Of a stretch of 64,000 nucleotides of DNA, positions 1 to 12,350 are shown piece by piece. The DNA lies in NCBI GenBank assembly GCA_020465985.1, contig JAANYP010004803.1:124001-188000 (forward strand). Reading direction: 5' to 3'. This DNA is from Centrapalus pauciflorus. Taxonomy: Eukaryota > Streptophyta > Magnoliopsida > Asterales > Asteraceae. The notes beneath the pieces are model-generated. The model did no database searches, had not been told where the DNA came from, and was given only the letters and a program-made list of their open reading frames with translations. Within the stretch, counting starts at the first letter, position 1. Every line of letters starts with the position of its first letter. Made by a program: the position numbers and the translations under genes.

Positions 1-159
1 TTGTTTTTGTTCAAAGTTCAGTAAAACAAAAGTGTTTAGAATACATTTTCGAGGGGGGTACATGTTTTAAAAGACTGAAAATGATCCCTGAACTTAAATT
101 CATCAAATCAGTGAGTATTGGACTTGTAATAAAATAAAATGGTATTTCTCGATCAAAAG

Positions 160-680
160 AGCCATTCGAGTTGCATTGTAAGTCATTCGAGTTGCATCAG
201 TGAGTCATTCGAGTTGCATCATGAGACATTCGAGTTGATTCATATAAAACTCAGAGTTAATCGAGTTTAGTACACATAATATTCGAGAAACATTTGTGTT
301 TAATGCGAGTTGACAAGTGTGTGAGTAACACTTAGAAAATTTTCAGAACATAAATGCTTAAAGCTTATTCGAGTTGGGACAATGGTCTTATCGAGAAAAT
401 GACTTAGTCATTCGAGTTGAGTGTTAGATTCCAATGTTCCATTCGAGTTTAGTACATATTCTATTCGAGTTTCATGTATATGTCATTCGAGTTTTGTAGA
501 GACTTATTCGAGTTTCATATATACATCATTCGAGTTGTGTATAGGCTTATTCGAGTTTCATATATACATCATTCAAGTTGTGTATAGGCTTATTCGAGTT
601 GTGTATAGGCTTATTCGAGTTGTTTCATGTGTCACTCGACATTGTTCAAGAGTCATTCGAGAAACTTGTAGTTTTATTCG
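160..680 (+). repeat. Clustered ATTCGAG motifs in the Copia internal region
   Basis: About twenty copies of the word ATTCGAG (mostly CATTCGAGTTG or TTATTCGAGTTT) are spaced roughly 20-40 bases apart. The densest part (about 480-640) is a true tandem repeat with the element GTGTATAGGCTTATTCGAGT repeated. The array lies upstream of the additional reading frame that starts at 974 and so occupies the stretch between the (off-window) Gag-Pol genes and that frame. The open frame at 421-777 is only a translation of this array and is not regarded as a gene. A role as leader, enhancer or packaging sequence is possible but nothing in the sequence shows it. Confidence 0.7.
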
Positions 681-973
681 AGGTTCAACAGAAAATTTTT
701 CTAAGTGTGGAATTTTTTATGTTTTAAGAAAAATGTCACATTTTGTAAGAAATTGTTATAAATTTGTGTTTTTCTAACATTGGTCTCTAAACAATTGACT
801 CTGGAATCCATTCAATAATTAACTATTATTGTTCGGAATCCCGATGCCTTAAAAAGAATATCACAAGTCTTTACAATTTCTGATAAAATGTTACAATTTT
901 TCTATATTTTGAAGGATGTCATTTGTGTAAATGATCTGACTAACATGATGTTCTTATTTTTACAGGTGTTCAA

Positions 974-3900
974 ATGGCATCTCCAGTACAATCTCAGAAC
1001 TCCAATTCCTCTGACTCCCATTCATCATCAAATCATACTCTTCTATCTACCCCTGTTCGATCTACTTCAGTTGCCCGTCCATCACAATCAAACATTATCC
1101 CAGATAACCACCTAGTAAAACCTAAACATTGCCTTCCTTTCCGAGATAATAACCATCGTCTAGATACCAAGGTTATTAAAGTTAGTCATCCTATCATTGT
1201 TGACATTCTAAAAGGCCATCCACTAGGTTATCTGCTTCAATACAAACCGTCTATTCCACAAGTGTATCTACAACAATTTTGGCACATTGTCAAATTTGTT
1301 CCTGCTGACGGCAATCATCACTTCAAAGTGACAATAGACCAGTTCAAGACAAAAATCACTCTCGCCAGACTTCGTCATAATCTATTCCTTCCTAGACGTA
1401 TAGACACAGTTAACTTCCCAGAGTTGGCTGACTTTGAAGACTTTGTTTCAGATGAGGAGCTGGTACATGATTTAATCTGCTTGGGCTACTCAATGCCACT
1501 ACCGAAGAGCTCAAAGTTTCATAGGAATGGTTTAAATGGAGAATGGTATACACTCTTTGGAATCATAAATAGGTGTATGACCTCAAAGCACACAGGCATT
1601 GACAGATGCAGCATTGATTACTTGAGGATGTTTCATGGTATAGCATTCAACAAGCATTATGATTATGCTCAGTGCATATGGGAGGATTTAAAAGAGATTG
1701 TTCTTGCAAAAACTACTAATAGAGCAAGAAAATTTGTTCCGCTTCAGAGATTCATACAGATTCTTATGCGAGGGATTCTTCGTGCTAATGAAAATATTCC
1801 GAAGCGAGCCAATTCTCAGAGATGTCCGGATTATGTTATGATGAGCCTACACGAAGTGCCAGACTCCCCAAATGCAAACATTATGCCAATTCCAGAGTCG
1901 TTGCTTAAATATGCGGATCAAGAGAGTGAGAATGTGAGATTATATAGAATAGATCATGCTCCGATAGAGACCCAGGAACCGGGATCTCTTAGCCCAGGAG
2001 CCTTAAGAATAGAGGAACCTCAGCAAGGGGCTGAAGTTCAGGTTGCCCATTCTGAGAGTGAGGGAGATGTTAGTGTAAGGGGTGGTGAGGAAGAAGCTGA
2101 AAAGTCAGATTCTGAGAGAACTTTGTCAGATATACAAGAAGAAGAAGGAGAAGGAGATGATGATGATGATGATGGTGATGGTGATGATGGAGGTGATCAT
2201 CATGTGGGAGGAGGAATGATGATAGAAATTGTACAAATTGCTGCAGAGAGTATGAGGGATGCCATGACCCTAGAAAGCCGGGAATTAACCACATCTACTG
2301 TTAGCTCTCCTATGAGAGTTAGCATTGAACAAGTCAGTATCCCACTGACAATTGCACACCCAACTATCCACTCAGTCTCCTCTCAACAGGAGACTGTTTC
2401 AATTGAACACAGGGATGAACCACACAATCTATCCGAAAGTCACTTGGACTTAATGGATATTGAAACAAGTGCACAACTGCCCGTGTGTACGACTTCTTTT
2501 CAATCACCAAGTCTAGCTCCTATACAGTCTAGGACACTTGAGTCACCTTCATTTGTTGAAGTTAGTGTGGTTGAACTTCGTGTTCCCACTGGAACATCCT
2601 CAGTAACGGAAGCATTTGTTGCTCCGTTACTTGAAGAGGGTGGAAGTCCAGTCAGAGAAACAACTTTACCAACTCTGAGCACTGGCCACACAGAAGTACT
2701 TTATACAAGTTCAACTGCTGTGACAACTGGAAGTCTACGTGACCCAGTGGTGACATTATCCCCATTTGTTACTGAATCAACTTTGACAAGTGCATTGAAT
2801 GAAGCTGTGTCTGGAGTAAATGCGCATGTATCTAATCAATTAGCTGAGGTAATGGCCCAGATGTCTAACATTCAGAAGTTGTTAAAGGGGAAGGATGTTG
2901 CAGAGCAATCGGTTAAACAATCTGAGTCAAAACAACACATTGAAGAATTAAAGGAAGAGTTGCAGAACTTTGTCTTTGAACAGTTTGATGAGATGAGAGA
3001 ACGCATGATCAGTTTGGAAAGTACTGTGATAACCGCGTTAGGTAATCTCTCAGAAAGGGTGGCTGCAGTAGAAGAAACATGCAAGGCTCAAGCTTCCTCA
3101 TCTAAGAGGAAACATGATGAGCATGATGAGGACTCCGATGATGCTCCTCATGAGGGGGAGAAGAGGAGAAAGCTTGATGAACCAACGCCTAGGATATTAA
3201 TGATTACATATCCAGAAAAGGAGCCAGAAGTTCAGGAGAGAGAAGCTGGGGGCTCTAAAGAATCAGATGGTGAACAGAGAGAGCTGGGATTGATTCTTCA
3301 TGAAGATGTTCCAGAACCTTTGAACATTCAGTCTGATATTTATCACTTTGTTGAGTATATTGATTCAGATGAAGACGTTCAAGAGAAGAGTCATGAGATA
3401 AGTATTCAAGGTATAGGAGAAGAGAGGGAGGAGTATATTGAAATATCAGAAGATGATGATATAATTGCTTTGACTGATGTTGAGTTTAGAGCTGAAAGGA
3501 TTGAGCAGGAGGAAGGGTTATTGAGGAAATTTTGAAGGATGCTGAATCTGCACCAACGGTTGAAAAGCCTGAGGTGGTTGTACAAGTTAAAGAGGAGTTT
3601 GAAGAGTTTCAAGTTGAGAGCAGTGTGGCTCAAGAAAAAGTGGTACTGAATGAGGTTGAGATAATGGATAGATTCTTTAACGAATATGTGCTTGCAGATG
3701 AGTCTAAGAAACAACATAGACTTAGATTTGAAGCCCAACAAGTGGTTCAGAGGGAGATACAAGATATGCTGACATTGTTGAATAAGGATGAGATCAGCAA
3801 GAAGAAGGTGAAAAAACTCGAACTTCCAGAGAATAGATCTGCAGAGTTTGTTAGAAAAAGGAACAAGATGTCGTATATTGAAGATATTCTGGAGAAACGG

Positions 3901-4667
3901 ATCTTTTGCAAGAAACAAGCGCCATGTTCATTCCACAAGTTGTTTAGAGTTCTAGAGCCGAACATGCCTAATCTGGTTAACTATGCAAGTTTTCTGAGAA
4001 ACAAAACACAAGAGATTGATAAGGTCAATAGTGAATTCAGAATAGTTGACCTGGTGAAGATTGAAAAAGAAAGATTTGTCAATATTTTTATCCAATATTC
4101 ACTGTCACTAGATCAGATGGAAATACTTATGTGTTCATAGAAGCTGATATGTTCAACATGCACTTGGTAGATATTGAAGATCTTTTTGATGAATTGTGCA
4201 GAAACAAAAGAAATGAACACTGTAGATTTGCGCTTAAGACACTGTTCCACTTTATGCATACCAAGTTGGTATTAATGTCAGTGCAAGATCTACAGATTGG
4301 GGTTGAAAGAGGCATGAGGAAGATCAACATGACAGCACCTCATAGAGATATTAAATTTGCTGGTGAGCTGAAAGAATTTCAAGTGATCATGGTGAAGCAT
4401 CCAGCAGTCATGTATAAAGATCGGAATAAGAAGTTAAGAGCAATGAGGAGTGTAGAGCTGAACAAGTTTTCAGATGAAACTCTGATTAAAGTTTTAAGTG
4501 GTTTGAAAGGTAAGCTTGCAGCAGATCGGAAAAGTAAAACGAAGAAAGGAGCTTTATCTGTTAACGACCGAAGACTCATGGTTGAGTTTATTTCAAAGAT
4601 TGAATGGAGGCTTTCGGATCGTAAAAGTATCAGAAGATTTGAACAAAAGCTGGGCTTATCGGTTTAA
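974..4667 (+). pseudogene. Copia retrotransposon additional reading frame, frameshifted
   Basis: Three overlapping open stretches in three frames (974-3535, to 4140, to 4667) read as one ancestral protein of about 1,230 residues. The N-terminal part (residues about 45-300) has the IPQVYLQQFWH motif and surrounding pattern that I know from the extra, non-Gag-Pol frame next to Copia Pol genes in Asteraceae. The middle is low complexity with an acidic aspartate run (bases about 2155-2190), a likely coiled coil and a Lys/Arg-rich patch near 3105-3180 that could be a nuclear signal. The C-terminal stretch with VQDLQIGVE and an Arg-rich end also fits that family. Frame is lost near 3490-3535 (single-base indel) and near 4110-4135. 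The second and third segments do not start with ATG, which supports frameshifts rather than separate genes. An intron acceptor-like TTTTTACAG lies just upstream of the ATG at 974, so expression from a spliced mRNA is possible. Function of the family is unknown to me. Confidence 0.75.
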
Positions 4668-4686
4668 CGACTTTGCTATTTTCATC

Positions 4687-4698
4687 AAAGGGGGAGAA
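4687..4698 (+). promoter_or_regulatory. Polypurine tract of the Copia element
   Basis: The purine run AAAGGGGGAGAA stands immediately before the TGTTAGG that opens the 3' LTR and just after the end of the additional reading frame. This is the expected place and composition of the primer for plus-strand DNA synthesis in a Copia element. Confidence 0.85.
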
Positions 4699-4990
4699 TG
4701 TTAGGATATGTTTTAGTTGATGAAAACAAAGTCTAGGGACTATTTTGTATTTCCTTGATAGTTAGTTAAATTGTATAAATAGCATCTTTGACTTTCTATT
4801 TTAATATAGATCTGACAGTTATCATTTGGTACGTATTGAATTAGAGAAAGCAGCTACTGTTCACGAAGATTCTAAATCATCATCTTGTAACCATCAGTTC
4901 TTCAATATAATCATTGGTCAGTGTTAATTCCTTTTATTGTTCTTGATTAATTCATATTGTTGATTGATTGGTAGAAACTTAATTTCACAT
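4699..4990 (+). mobile_element. 3' LTR of the Copia element
   Basis: The LTR begins with TGTTAGGATATG right after the polypurine tract. It holds a TATA box (TATAAATAG, 4774-4782) and T-rich, AATAAA-poor downstream sequence. The 3' boundary is uncertain: candidate CA ends lie near 4987-4990 and slightly further on. The 5' LTR and Gag-Pol are left of the window, so the pair cannot be compared for age. Confidence 0.65.
4774..4782 (+). promoter_or_regulatory. TATA box in the 3' LTR
   Basis: TATAAATAG about 75 bases into the LTR, the usual place for the U3 promoter of a Copia element. In the 3' copy it could drive transcription into the flank. Confidence 0.55.
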
Positions 4991-5167
4991 CTCGATCAAC
5001 TCACATGTGTTAAATTAGATATGTATAGACCTCAAATTTTGTGTAATAATTAACATTCACGTTTAAGATAAGTGATTTTTTTTTCGTAAAAGATGTATAG
5101 TTTTCTTAAATAAAATATATCTTTATTGTGTCATTATTTAATTAAAAAATATAAAATTATGCGATTA

Positions 5168-5201
5168 CACATCACCCGAGCAACGCACGGTATTCAACTA
5201 G
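5168..5201 (+). mobile_element. Degenerate Helitron 3' end, plus strand
   Basis: The sequence has an imperfect hairpin (CCCGAGCAACGCACGG), a short spacer and CTAG at 5198-5201, the layout of a Helitron 3' terminus. The base after CTAG is C, not the usual T, and the stem has mismatches, so it is an old copy. No 5' end could be paired with it; the element must be short, lying between the LTR above and this point, or be truncated. Confidence 0.55.
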
Positions 5202-5435
5202 CTATAAGGGTTTATTGTGAAAAATCAATATTTTTTCACCTTTGTTACGTTATCGTTCCTTTATGTTATTGTTTTCCCAGAAAAGTCCTCGAGTTAATTT
5301 TTTCTTTCTGATTTAGTGAAATCTGGATATTAGAACCCGATTTTTAGTCTTAAAAAAACTCGGTTTATCAATTGTTTCTGAGGGTTTCCGAAACGAGTAA
5401 ATACTCGTCAAGATCCTTAAGACATCTTTCGAGAA

Positions 5436-5595
5436 AGATGAAACAAATTTTAGATGATCATGAGAGGTTGAAAGTTAAGAAATCTATGAGCTAAAAAGAA
5501 CAAAACTACTTTATGAGGGTTCTTAATGCAATTGAAGACAAATTAAGGGATCGTGAAGTGATCAGAAGATTTGATTGGAAGATTGGATGGTCTTG
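5436..5595 (+). pseudogene. Second, older Copia additional-frame remnant (C-terminal end)
   Basis: Translation gives a stretch ending in RDREVIRRFDWKIG followed by a stop, which aligns with the last residues of the additional frame at 4667 (SDRKSIRRFEQKLG). One internal stop is present upstream in the same frame. Only the last 50 or so codons are recognisable. It shows that a second, diverged member of the same retrotransposon family inserted next to the first. Confidence 0.7.
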
Positions 5596-5619
5596 AGCTG
5601 AACCGAATGGAACTTTACA

Positions 5620-5890
5620 AAAAGTGAAAGATTGTTTGAGATAGGATATTTAAATTTGTAAAGTTGTGAGATCAATATGTAATTTCCTTATGTTTCGTAC
5701 TTGACTATAATTAGTCATTTCCTTTGTAATAGAAATCAGTTGTTCAGGTAATGAGAAAATACACTTTTGACTTTTGATATTCTAAATTCTATCTGTGATT
5801 CATATTCGATTGATCTACTTGTGTTCTTATTGTGTTGATTGCATATTGTTTGTATCCAAAATTGTGATTTAAAACGGGCTCTAATAGTCA
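5620..5890 (+). mobile_element. Probable degenerate LTR following the older Copia remnant
   Basis: After a degenerate purine tract (AAAAAGTGAAAGA) comes TGTTTGAGATAGGATAT and an AT-rich stretch of LTR-like length, placed exactly as the 3' LTR is in the neighbouring copy. No TATA box is clear and the right end is not defined. Confidence 0.45.
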
Positions 5891-6328
5891 CTTTTCACAA
5901 CACTAAAAAAAGTTTAACTTGACAACTTTTCTGGAAAAAAATAACATTAAGAGACGAAAACACAAAAACTATAAAAATATGATGGTTTTTTTTTTTTTCA
6001 TAATAAACCCTAATCATAAAGGTTATATTTGTATGTTGTTTGAAATGAAATATTATTTATATGGTTCTGTTCTGGCTAAACCATGATTTGTGGAGTAGTT
6101 TTCATTGTTGATTTTTCCTTTTACCCATATTATTCTTAATCACAAAATAAGTGGTAAGGCTAGAAAATATAAATTGTTACTTCTAACCACCATTTGAATT
6201 AGTCAACGTAGTTATATACTCACTGAATATTTATGTCGTGCTTTAGAAGACTTATACCTTATCAGTTGTAGGAAATACCCTCTTATCAAGAGTTGTGATT
6301 GAAAGTCGTAAGATCTGGCGGTGCATAT

Positions 6329-6789
6329 TAGGGGTGTTCAAACAGAACAGGAAAGTCGAGCCGAACCGCTTAAACCGTTTGATCCGAAACTGAAAAAACC
6401 GATATATTACGGGGCGGTTTAGATTTCAATTTTAAAAAACCGTGGATAACCGAACCGAACAGATTGTATATACAAGTTAGTAGACTTTATTTATAATTTC
6501 ATTTAGTCATTCTAATATATTAAATACTAGATTTTCAAATGATTTTTTATTTGTTTTGTTAAATACATATAGTGTAATTTTTAAGATTTATAATCAAATA
6601 GTTTACTATGACTTTGTACTTAAAAAGAATTGATCTATAAAAGGATATATTTCTATAATTTTATTTGCTTTTAAGCATGTAGCGGGTAACCATGGATCGA
6701 AGCGCGGGTAACCGCCTTTTAATGGGTAACAGAAACCGAAAACACGGTTCATATTTTAATTACTAACCGACCGAACCTGCACACCCCTA
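6329..6789. mobile_element. Non-autonomous hAT element, 461 bp, with 8-bp TSD
   Basis: Terminal inverted repeats TAGGGGTGTTCA (left) and TGCACACCCCTA (right) bound an AT-rich, non-coding core with repeated CCGAACCG-type words. It is flanked by a perfect 8-base duplication GTGCATAT at 6321-6328 and 6790-6797. Eight-base duplications with this kind of terminus are characteristic of hAT elements. No transposase is encoded, so it relies on an element elsewhere. Confidence 0.9.
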
Positions 6790-7682
6790 GTGCATATGCA
6801 TGCCAACTCCCTTTAATATGCACCGCAAACAATATACAACTAGTATTTTACCTATGAGTTACCCGAGTTGTTTTGTTTAAAAACTTTATAATTTTTAAGA
6901 GGAATGTGTGTTTGTGTATTTAAAAAACTATAAATTTTTTGTAAATCTTGTGGACTCATGATTTGACGACTGAGATTAATCACATTTGTTTTTCGGCGAA
7001 AACGATAGATTGTTATGTCATGATGTAAAGAGCTAATAACATTTAAAAATATTTTTAAAAAATAGTCAATTAATTGTAGTAATTAAAAATTCAAAAACCT
7101 ACGATTAATAAATAACACTTTGGATTTGATCTACTTATAATTTAATACTTTTATAATTATTTATTTATAAAAAATTTACTATAGCTATTACAGATTTCTG
7201 TCTATATAGTTAAAGGTGAATTTTATTAATTATTGATATATTTATTATCATACAATTATCTTATATATTTATTATTGTTATGATTTTTTTCACTTATAAC
7301 TAATTTACAATATTTAAATGATAATAACATAAAGTAAAACTTTATCATTCATTTAATTAAGATGAATACTCAATATTTAAAATTACTAGTCATGATGGCT
7401 CGTGCGATGCAGTGGACTAAATGATTTTTTAATTAAAATATTATGTAAAGATTAGGGACATGTGATTTTATGGTGTTACCAAATTAAATAAATAAATGAT
7501 TTTTGTAGCTACTTCTTTTACTAAGTAAATTAAATCAATGATTCAATATCAGACATAATTTAAATGTAATAAAAGATTGCTATCTACTCGGTAATTCATG
7601 TTAATTTGTGTTATCAACTAAAATAAACAAACTAATAAAATAATTTATTTTGATCTAAGTAATTATCATTATAAGTCAAACT

Positions 7683-7785
7683 TGCTTTCACCGCCTAAAT
7701 TTAACTTGCTTCCGACGGGAGTCAAACTCGTGAACTCTCCCTTACACAACACCCCTCTTACCAAGTGGGCTAAACTCCATTGGTG
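7683..7785 (-). other. tRNA-like box A/box B sequence, possible SINE head
   Basis: Read on the minus strand this shows TAGCCCACTTGG (like an A box) and, about 45 bases on, GAGTTTGACTCCCG (like a B box), the two internal RNA polymerase III promoter blocks of tRNA-derived SINEs. It is not a foldable functional tRNA as far as I can see. It could also be a decayed tRNA pseudogene. No poly-T/A tail could be assigned. Confidence 0.4.
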
Positions 7786-7789
7786 TTTA

Positions 7790-10700
7790 TTAATATATGG
7801 ATCCACTTATCAAATTAAATAAATTAAATAATGAAATAATATATTTTATTCTCAATTATTGAATATTGTAATTTATTATATGTAGTTAAATTACTACAAA
7901 CATGAAATCATTTATGCTCAAGACCGCCATTGATTCATGTACATTTGATATTTATGCATTCAAAAAATATGAGACAAAAATATGTGATTATTAAAAAAAT
8001 ACTTTAGTATTGCGTTGGTAATAATATTATATAGTTGTATATACCCTAAAACAAAATCATGTCATACAAAAGTGAATTTTAACAGCCACTATATTTGTGT
8101 TCTTTTTTTCATCATTCTGCAAGTTTAAAATATTATTTCTCAGAACAAAATAAGATTCACTCAGAAAATACATGTTAACATAAAAAAAAGTTATCCATAA
8201 CTCATTTTCTAAAACACCTGAAAATGACAAATACATATACGAAAGTGTGTAATTGATTGAAATGAATTAAAAAACAATAACAAATATACAACTGAGAAGT
8301 AGAGAAATGGTAGATAAATTTTGAAATTAGATTGTTCAACATATGGTACTTAGGCATAAGTTTTTATAAATAGTAAATTTATACTTTTGAAATTACACAC
8401 TTTTTAAACTACGATACAAAATTTAATCACTTTTTACTAAAATGATGTTTAAAAAAATAATTCTGTATCGACAAATAGAATAAAAACAACCATAACTCAA
8501 ATATTATTTATTTAAAACAATTACAAAAGCAAAATACCGTAATAAGTTTAAGGTTATTGTATGATTTTTGAATAGATGTAAAGTTAAAGCCTAATATTAA
8601 ATACAACGCGTCTTCTTAAAAATGAGAAGAAATAAAACTTTATATATCATTTTGGTTGCTTAATATGCAAACAATCAAGTCAAAAAATAAAAAATAAAAT
8701 TATTTTATTTATTAAAATTTTAAATTAAAAATATAAAGAGCATTACTATCATTTATTAGAATTGACTCGTTATATTTATATATTAAACAAAAACTAACGA
8801 ATTAATTTCTGCTATTAGTTATTAAAAAAAATTTAAATAAGATCACGTAAAAACTAAATGATAACTACTATTATTTATTTAAATATTAAAATAAAATCAA
8901 GTAATTAATGCTCTTAGAGACTGAACTAATTGTAAGTTATATATTTGTTATATTTAAATATAAGTAAACAACTTATTATAACAATCATTTATGAACAAAA
9001 ACTTGAAATTGCATAATAAAATCAAAATCAGTTGTATTTATAACCCTAATTTGTTTTGTTATGATGCTTTTTTTTAGATAATTAATTAAAAGTTACATAA
9101 ATCGTTATATGTATTATTTTTAAAAAAGTAATATAACTTAGATAAATCATTATAACTGCTATTTATAAAAAAAAATTTATAATTTAATATAAGTGATCAT
9201 TGTTGTTATTTATTAGATGGAAAATTCAAATCAAGTACAACAACTATATTTTAAATTTGAACTTTAAATTATCAAAAGAATAAATCCAAAACATTAAATC
9301 ATTCTAAATAATAAATAAATAAGCCTAAAAATTTTAGTTACTAAATTAATATGATAAATATTAATATTAAATTAAAATATTTTAGAATATTATTCAAGTG
9401 CTCAAATCAATTATTTAATAAATGTAAATGTTTATTTTTAATAATAACAATAAAACTAATGATAATAATAATAAAAATAATATTGTTTGAGATGACTTAA
9501 TTTATATAAAAATAAATCAATTAATCTCAAAGTTATATTATTTATAAGTGAAAATGGGGCTGAAAGCTTAGTTTTTCTTATTTAACTCATGTAATAATTC
9601 GATAATTGTATTCATCAAATTAACTATATAAACTCTAGATACTACGACATGCAATTGATGTGTTGAGACATAAATGTTTTTTATCATAATTCATATTATA
9701 TAAATAATGTACAACTTTTGTCCTTAAAATATGATGTCTTATCCCTTCTTTTCTAACCTTTTAAAAAACAATGTCCTTATAAATTATAATGCTCTTGTTT
9801 TATTTTGTTGTTAATAGCAAAAGAAAAATGCTTAATTAGTAAAAAACAATCCAAATGGTTGTTACAATTTAACCATAAACACACTTGTAGAAAAATGAAG
9901 AAGCAATCAGAGACAAATAATAAGTTGTGACTAATTGTTAATTTGTCATAATTTACTATGTTAATTAAGTATAAATTAATTATAATCAATAAATTGAAAG
10001 AATTTAAGTAAACAATTAATAATGGGAAAACAAAGAGTTAGGAAACGATTGATGTATTTCATGAAAAAATTATTACATTTAGTATATCAATTGAAAAATG
10101 ACATGTAAAAACCACTTGTGTCAGAGTATAATAATGCATACCTTCTTAAACATCAATATATTAATGTATCAGCGAGTTATCTGTAATATTTTCGATAACT
10201 TTGTTTCAAATACATGTTTTAATGCTTTATAATATATTATAGCTATAGTTATTATAATTTAATTATAATATAATAAAGATTTAAGTGTAAGTCGAAAAAA
10301 ATATGAAACTCTTAAAATTCAAAATATACGCATAAATGAGTTATGCATTACATTTTGAATCTTTGATGAATTGTTTCGTATACATGCTTTATGATATATA
10401 TACATATATATATACTTTGATGTCCATGCAATGCGTTGGACGTTGATTTGATGAGCACATACTACACATATTTTATCATTAAAAAAAACTAATATTACAT
10501 CCAGTTTTTTAAAAAAAATATTGTATTTAGAAACAATATAATCAACATATTTTTATATAATTAATCAATATTTTCTCGTATAACTAAAATTCAAATAAGA
10601 TATATAAATAATTAACCTTAAAATTGTAATAAACTAATTAGTAAAAAAGTCAATTAAATTTGGCTCAATTAACGTATCATTAGTAAAATTCTGAAATGTA

Positions 10701-12350
10701 TGTCTAAAATCATTCATTATATCAGTTTTGCAAATTCTGACATCAAGAAAATTAGCATGTGGTGTTTTGCTAATGAAACATAAGTTTTCCAAAGTCATAT
10801 ATTCCTAAAGGTTTAGCCTTCAAATACAGTTTGTTTAATTAATATAGGGATGCGATTTGTACACAACACTTCTTTTTCATACACGATAATTTTAACTAAA
10901 ATAACTATTGTATCCTTAATATATGTTTATCATGTTTGTCCTGTACCTCAAAAAATAAAAATGAATTTGTTATTTTAGATAAAATTGTTGCATATGATCA
11001 CAAATATATGTTGTGTACAAATCACTTTCCATTAATGTATAGTAATACATGAAATTCATGCAAATTTATCGAACTTGTTTAGGCTTAAATGAAAGTTGAA
11101 GTTGTTATCCTTTACATAACCAACAACAAATAAGACCATTGTGTCATCTCGTACCTGATATTTGTGTCTTCATCACCTATTGTGGCGTTCTCTATTGTTT
11201 ATGGTTCTTCTACAAAAATACATAAAATAATAGAAATCCAAATAATGTCAATATGATCATCCACCTCAATTACACCCTCAATACTTCTATTTTGTATTCA
11301 TGATTAATAAAATGAGTATATGAGAGTCGTCGCCAATAAAATCATCTCCAAGAACCACCAAAATTACGTTGACATAAATATAAGTAAACCTTAGAAAAAA
11401 CTAAACCATATAAATGAAAGAACGACTCTATCTTTTTTTACCAACAATATTACAATGTTGACTGATCGATAAAAGACAACTTACCAATCTACGCAGACAT
11501 CACATTGAACCATCAAATGGTATGGACATCGTTATGATCTAAGAGAAAAAACTTTTTTGTTCAGTGGCATGGTCTCCGATCACAAAACATTTCCTCAGGT
11601 CATATATAATACCATTGCATAACATAAATATGACATGCATTGATTCATTGAGTTAAATGATCGGTTTCAAAATTGAGAAGTGGGATGTGACTATTGGTCT
11701 TTGATGAATTAATGTGTATATTATTGTCATTAATGTGTAGTAATAAATTATATAAAAAAGATGCAAGCCATTGAATTGTTTGTGATGGAAAAGATAAACA
11801 TGAAAAGGGAAGAGTCAAAAGATGAAACAATAACATAACGAAATTGTACATTTTGCTTTAATTTGTGTACCTCTTAAATGATTTATACATTATATGTTTT
11901 CATCATCTATAACGTATACATACTTTCTAATATAGTAAATATGGTAAAAATAATGATAAAATATACCAAGGATAAAGAAGTAAAGCTTTAATTTTTTTTT
12001 AATTAAAATGACTCAATGTAATCGACTTTATATTTATTTGATCATCTAAATGTACCATTTCAATACAAATAAGTTAATACATTATATTTATTATTTACTT
12101 AAAAATATATTATCCTTATTTATTACACATTAATAATAATTAAAATTTTAACATTTTTATCATTTAATTTAGAAATTTTTTTCACTATTTTTTATATGGA
12201 TGATACTATATATTATTAATTTCTGTATGGATTCAACTTATATAAAAATTATTAAGTAATTAATAATAAAAAGCTTTAAATTTAAAGAACACAAAATTTT
12301 ATTATTAGTATTATTACCATCAAAAGGTTATTAAATCATTTTTTATTCAT
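7790..12350. other. Gene-free AT-rich stretch inside the Helitron cluster
   Basis: No convincing gene, RNA or intact element. The short open frames here (for example 9777-9989 and 11645-11851, minus) are chance products of AT-rich sequence with no recognisable motif. A degenerate Helitron-type hairpin lies at about 10411-10445. Confidence 0.6.
10411..10445 (-). mobile_element. Very degenerate Helitron 3' end
   Basis: After a TA run, ACTTTGATGTCCATGC and TGCGTTGGACG line up with the ACTAGTCATG-hairpin pattern of the clear 3' ends in this window, with CTAG mutated to CTTT and several stem changes. The match is by pattern only. Confidence 0.3.

Noticed and set aside
160..680. CRISPR-like regularity of the ATTCGAG words
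   Set aside because: Words are too short, spacing is irregular and the genome is a plant nuclear one.
421..777. 118-codon open frame
   Set aside because: It is a translation of the ATTCGAG array (repeated YRLIRVV) and has no independent sign of being coding.
3406..3918. 170-codon frame on the minus strand across the Copia additional frame
   Set aside because: Shadow of the plus-strand coding sequence, which has the recognisable family motifs.
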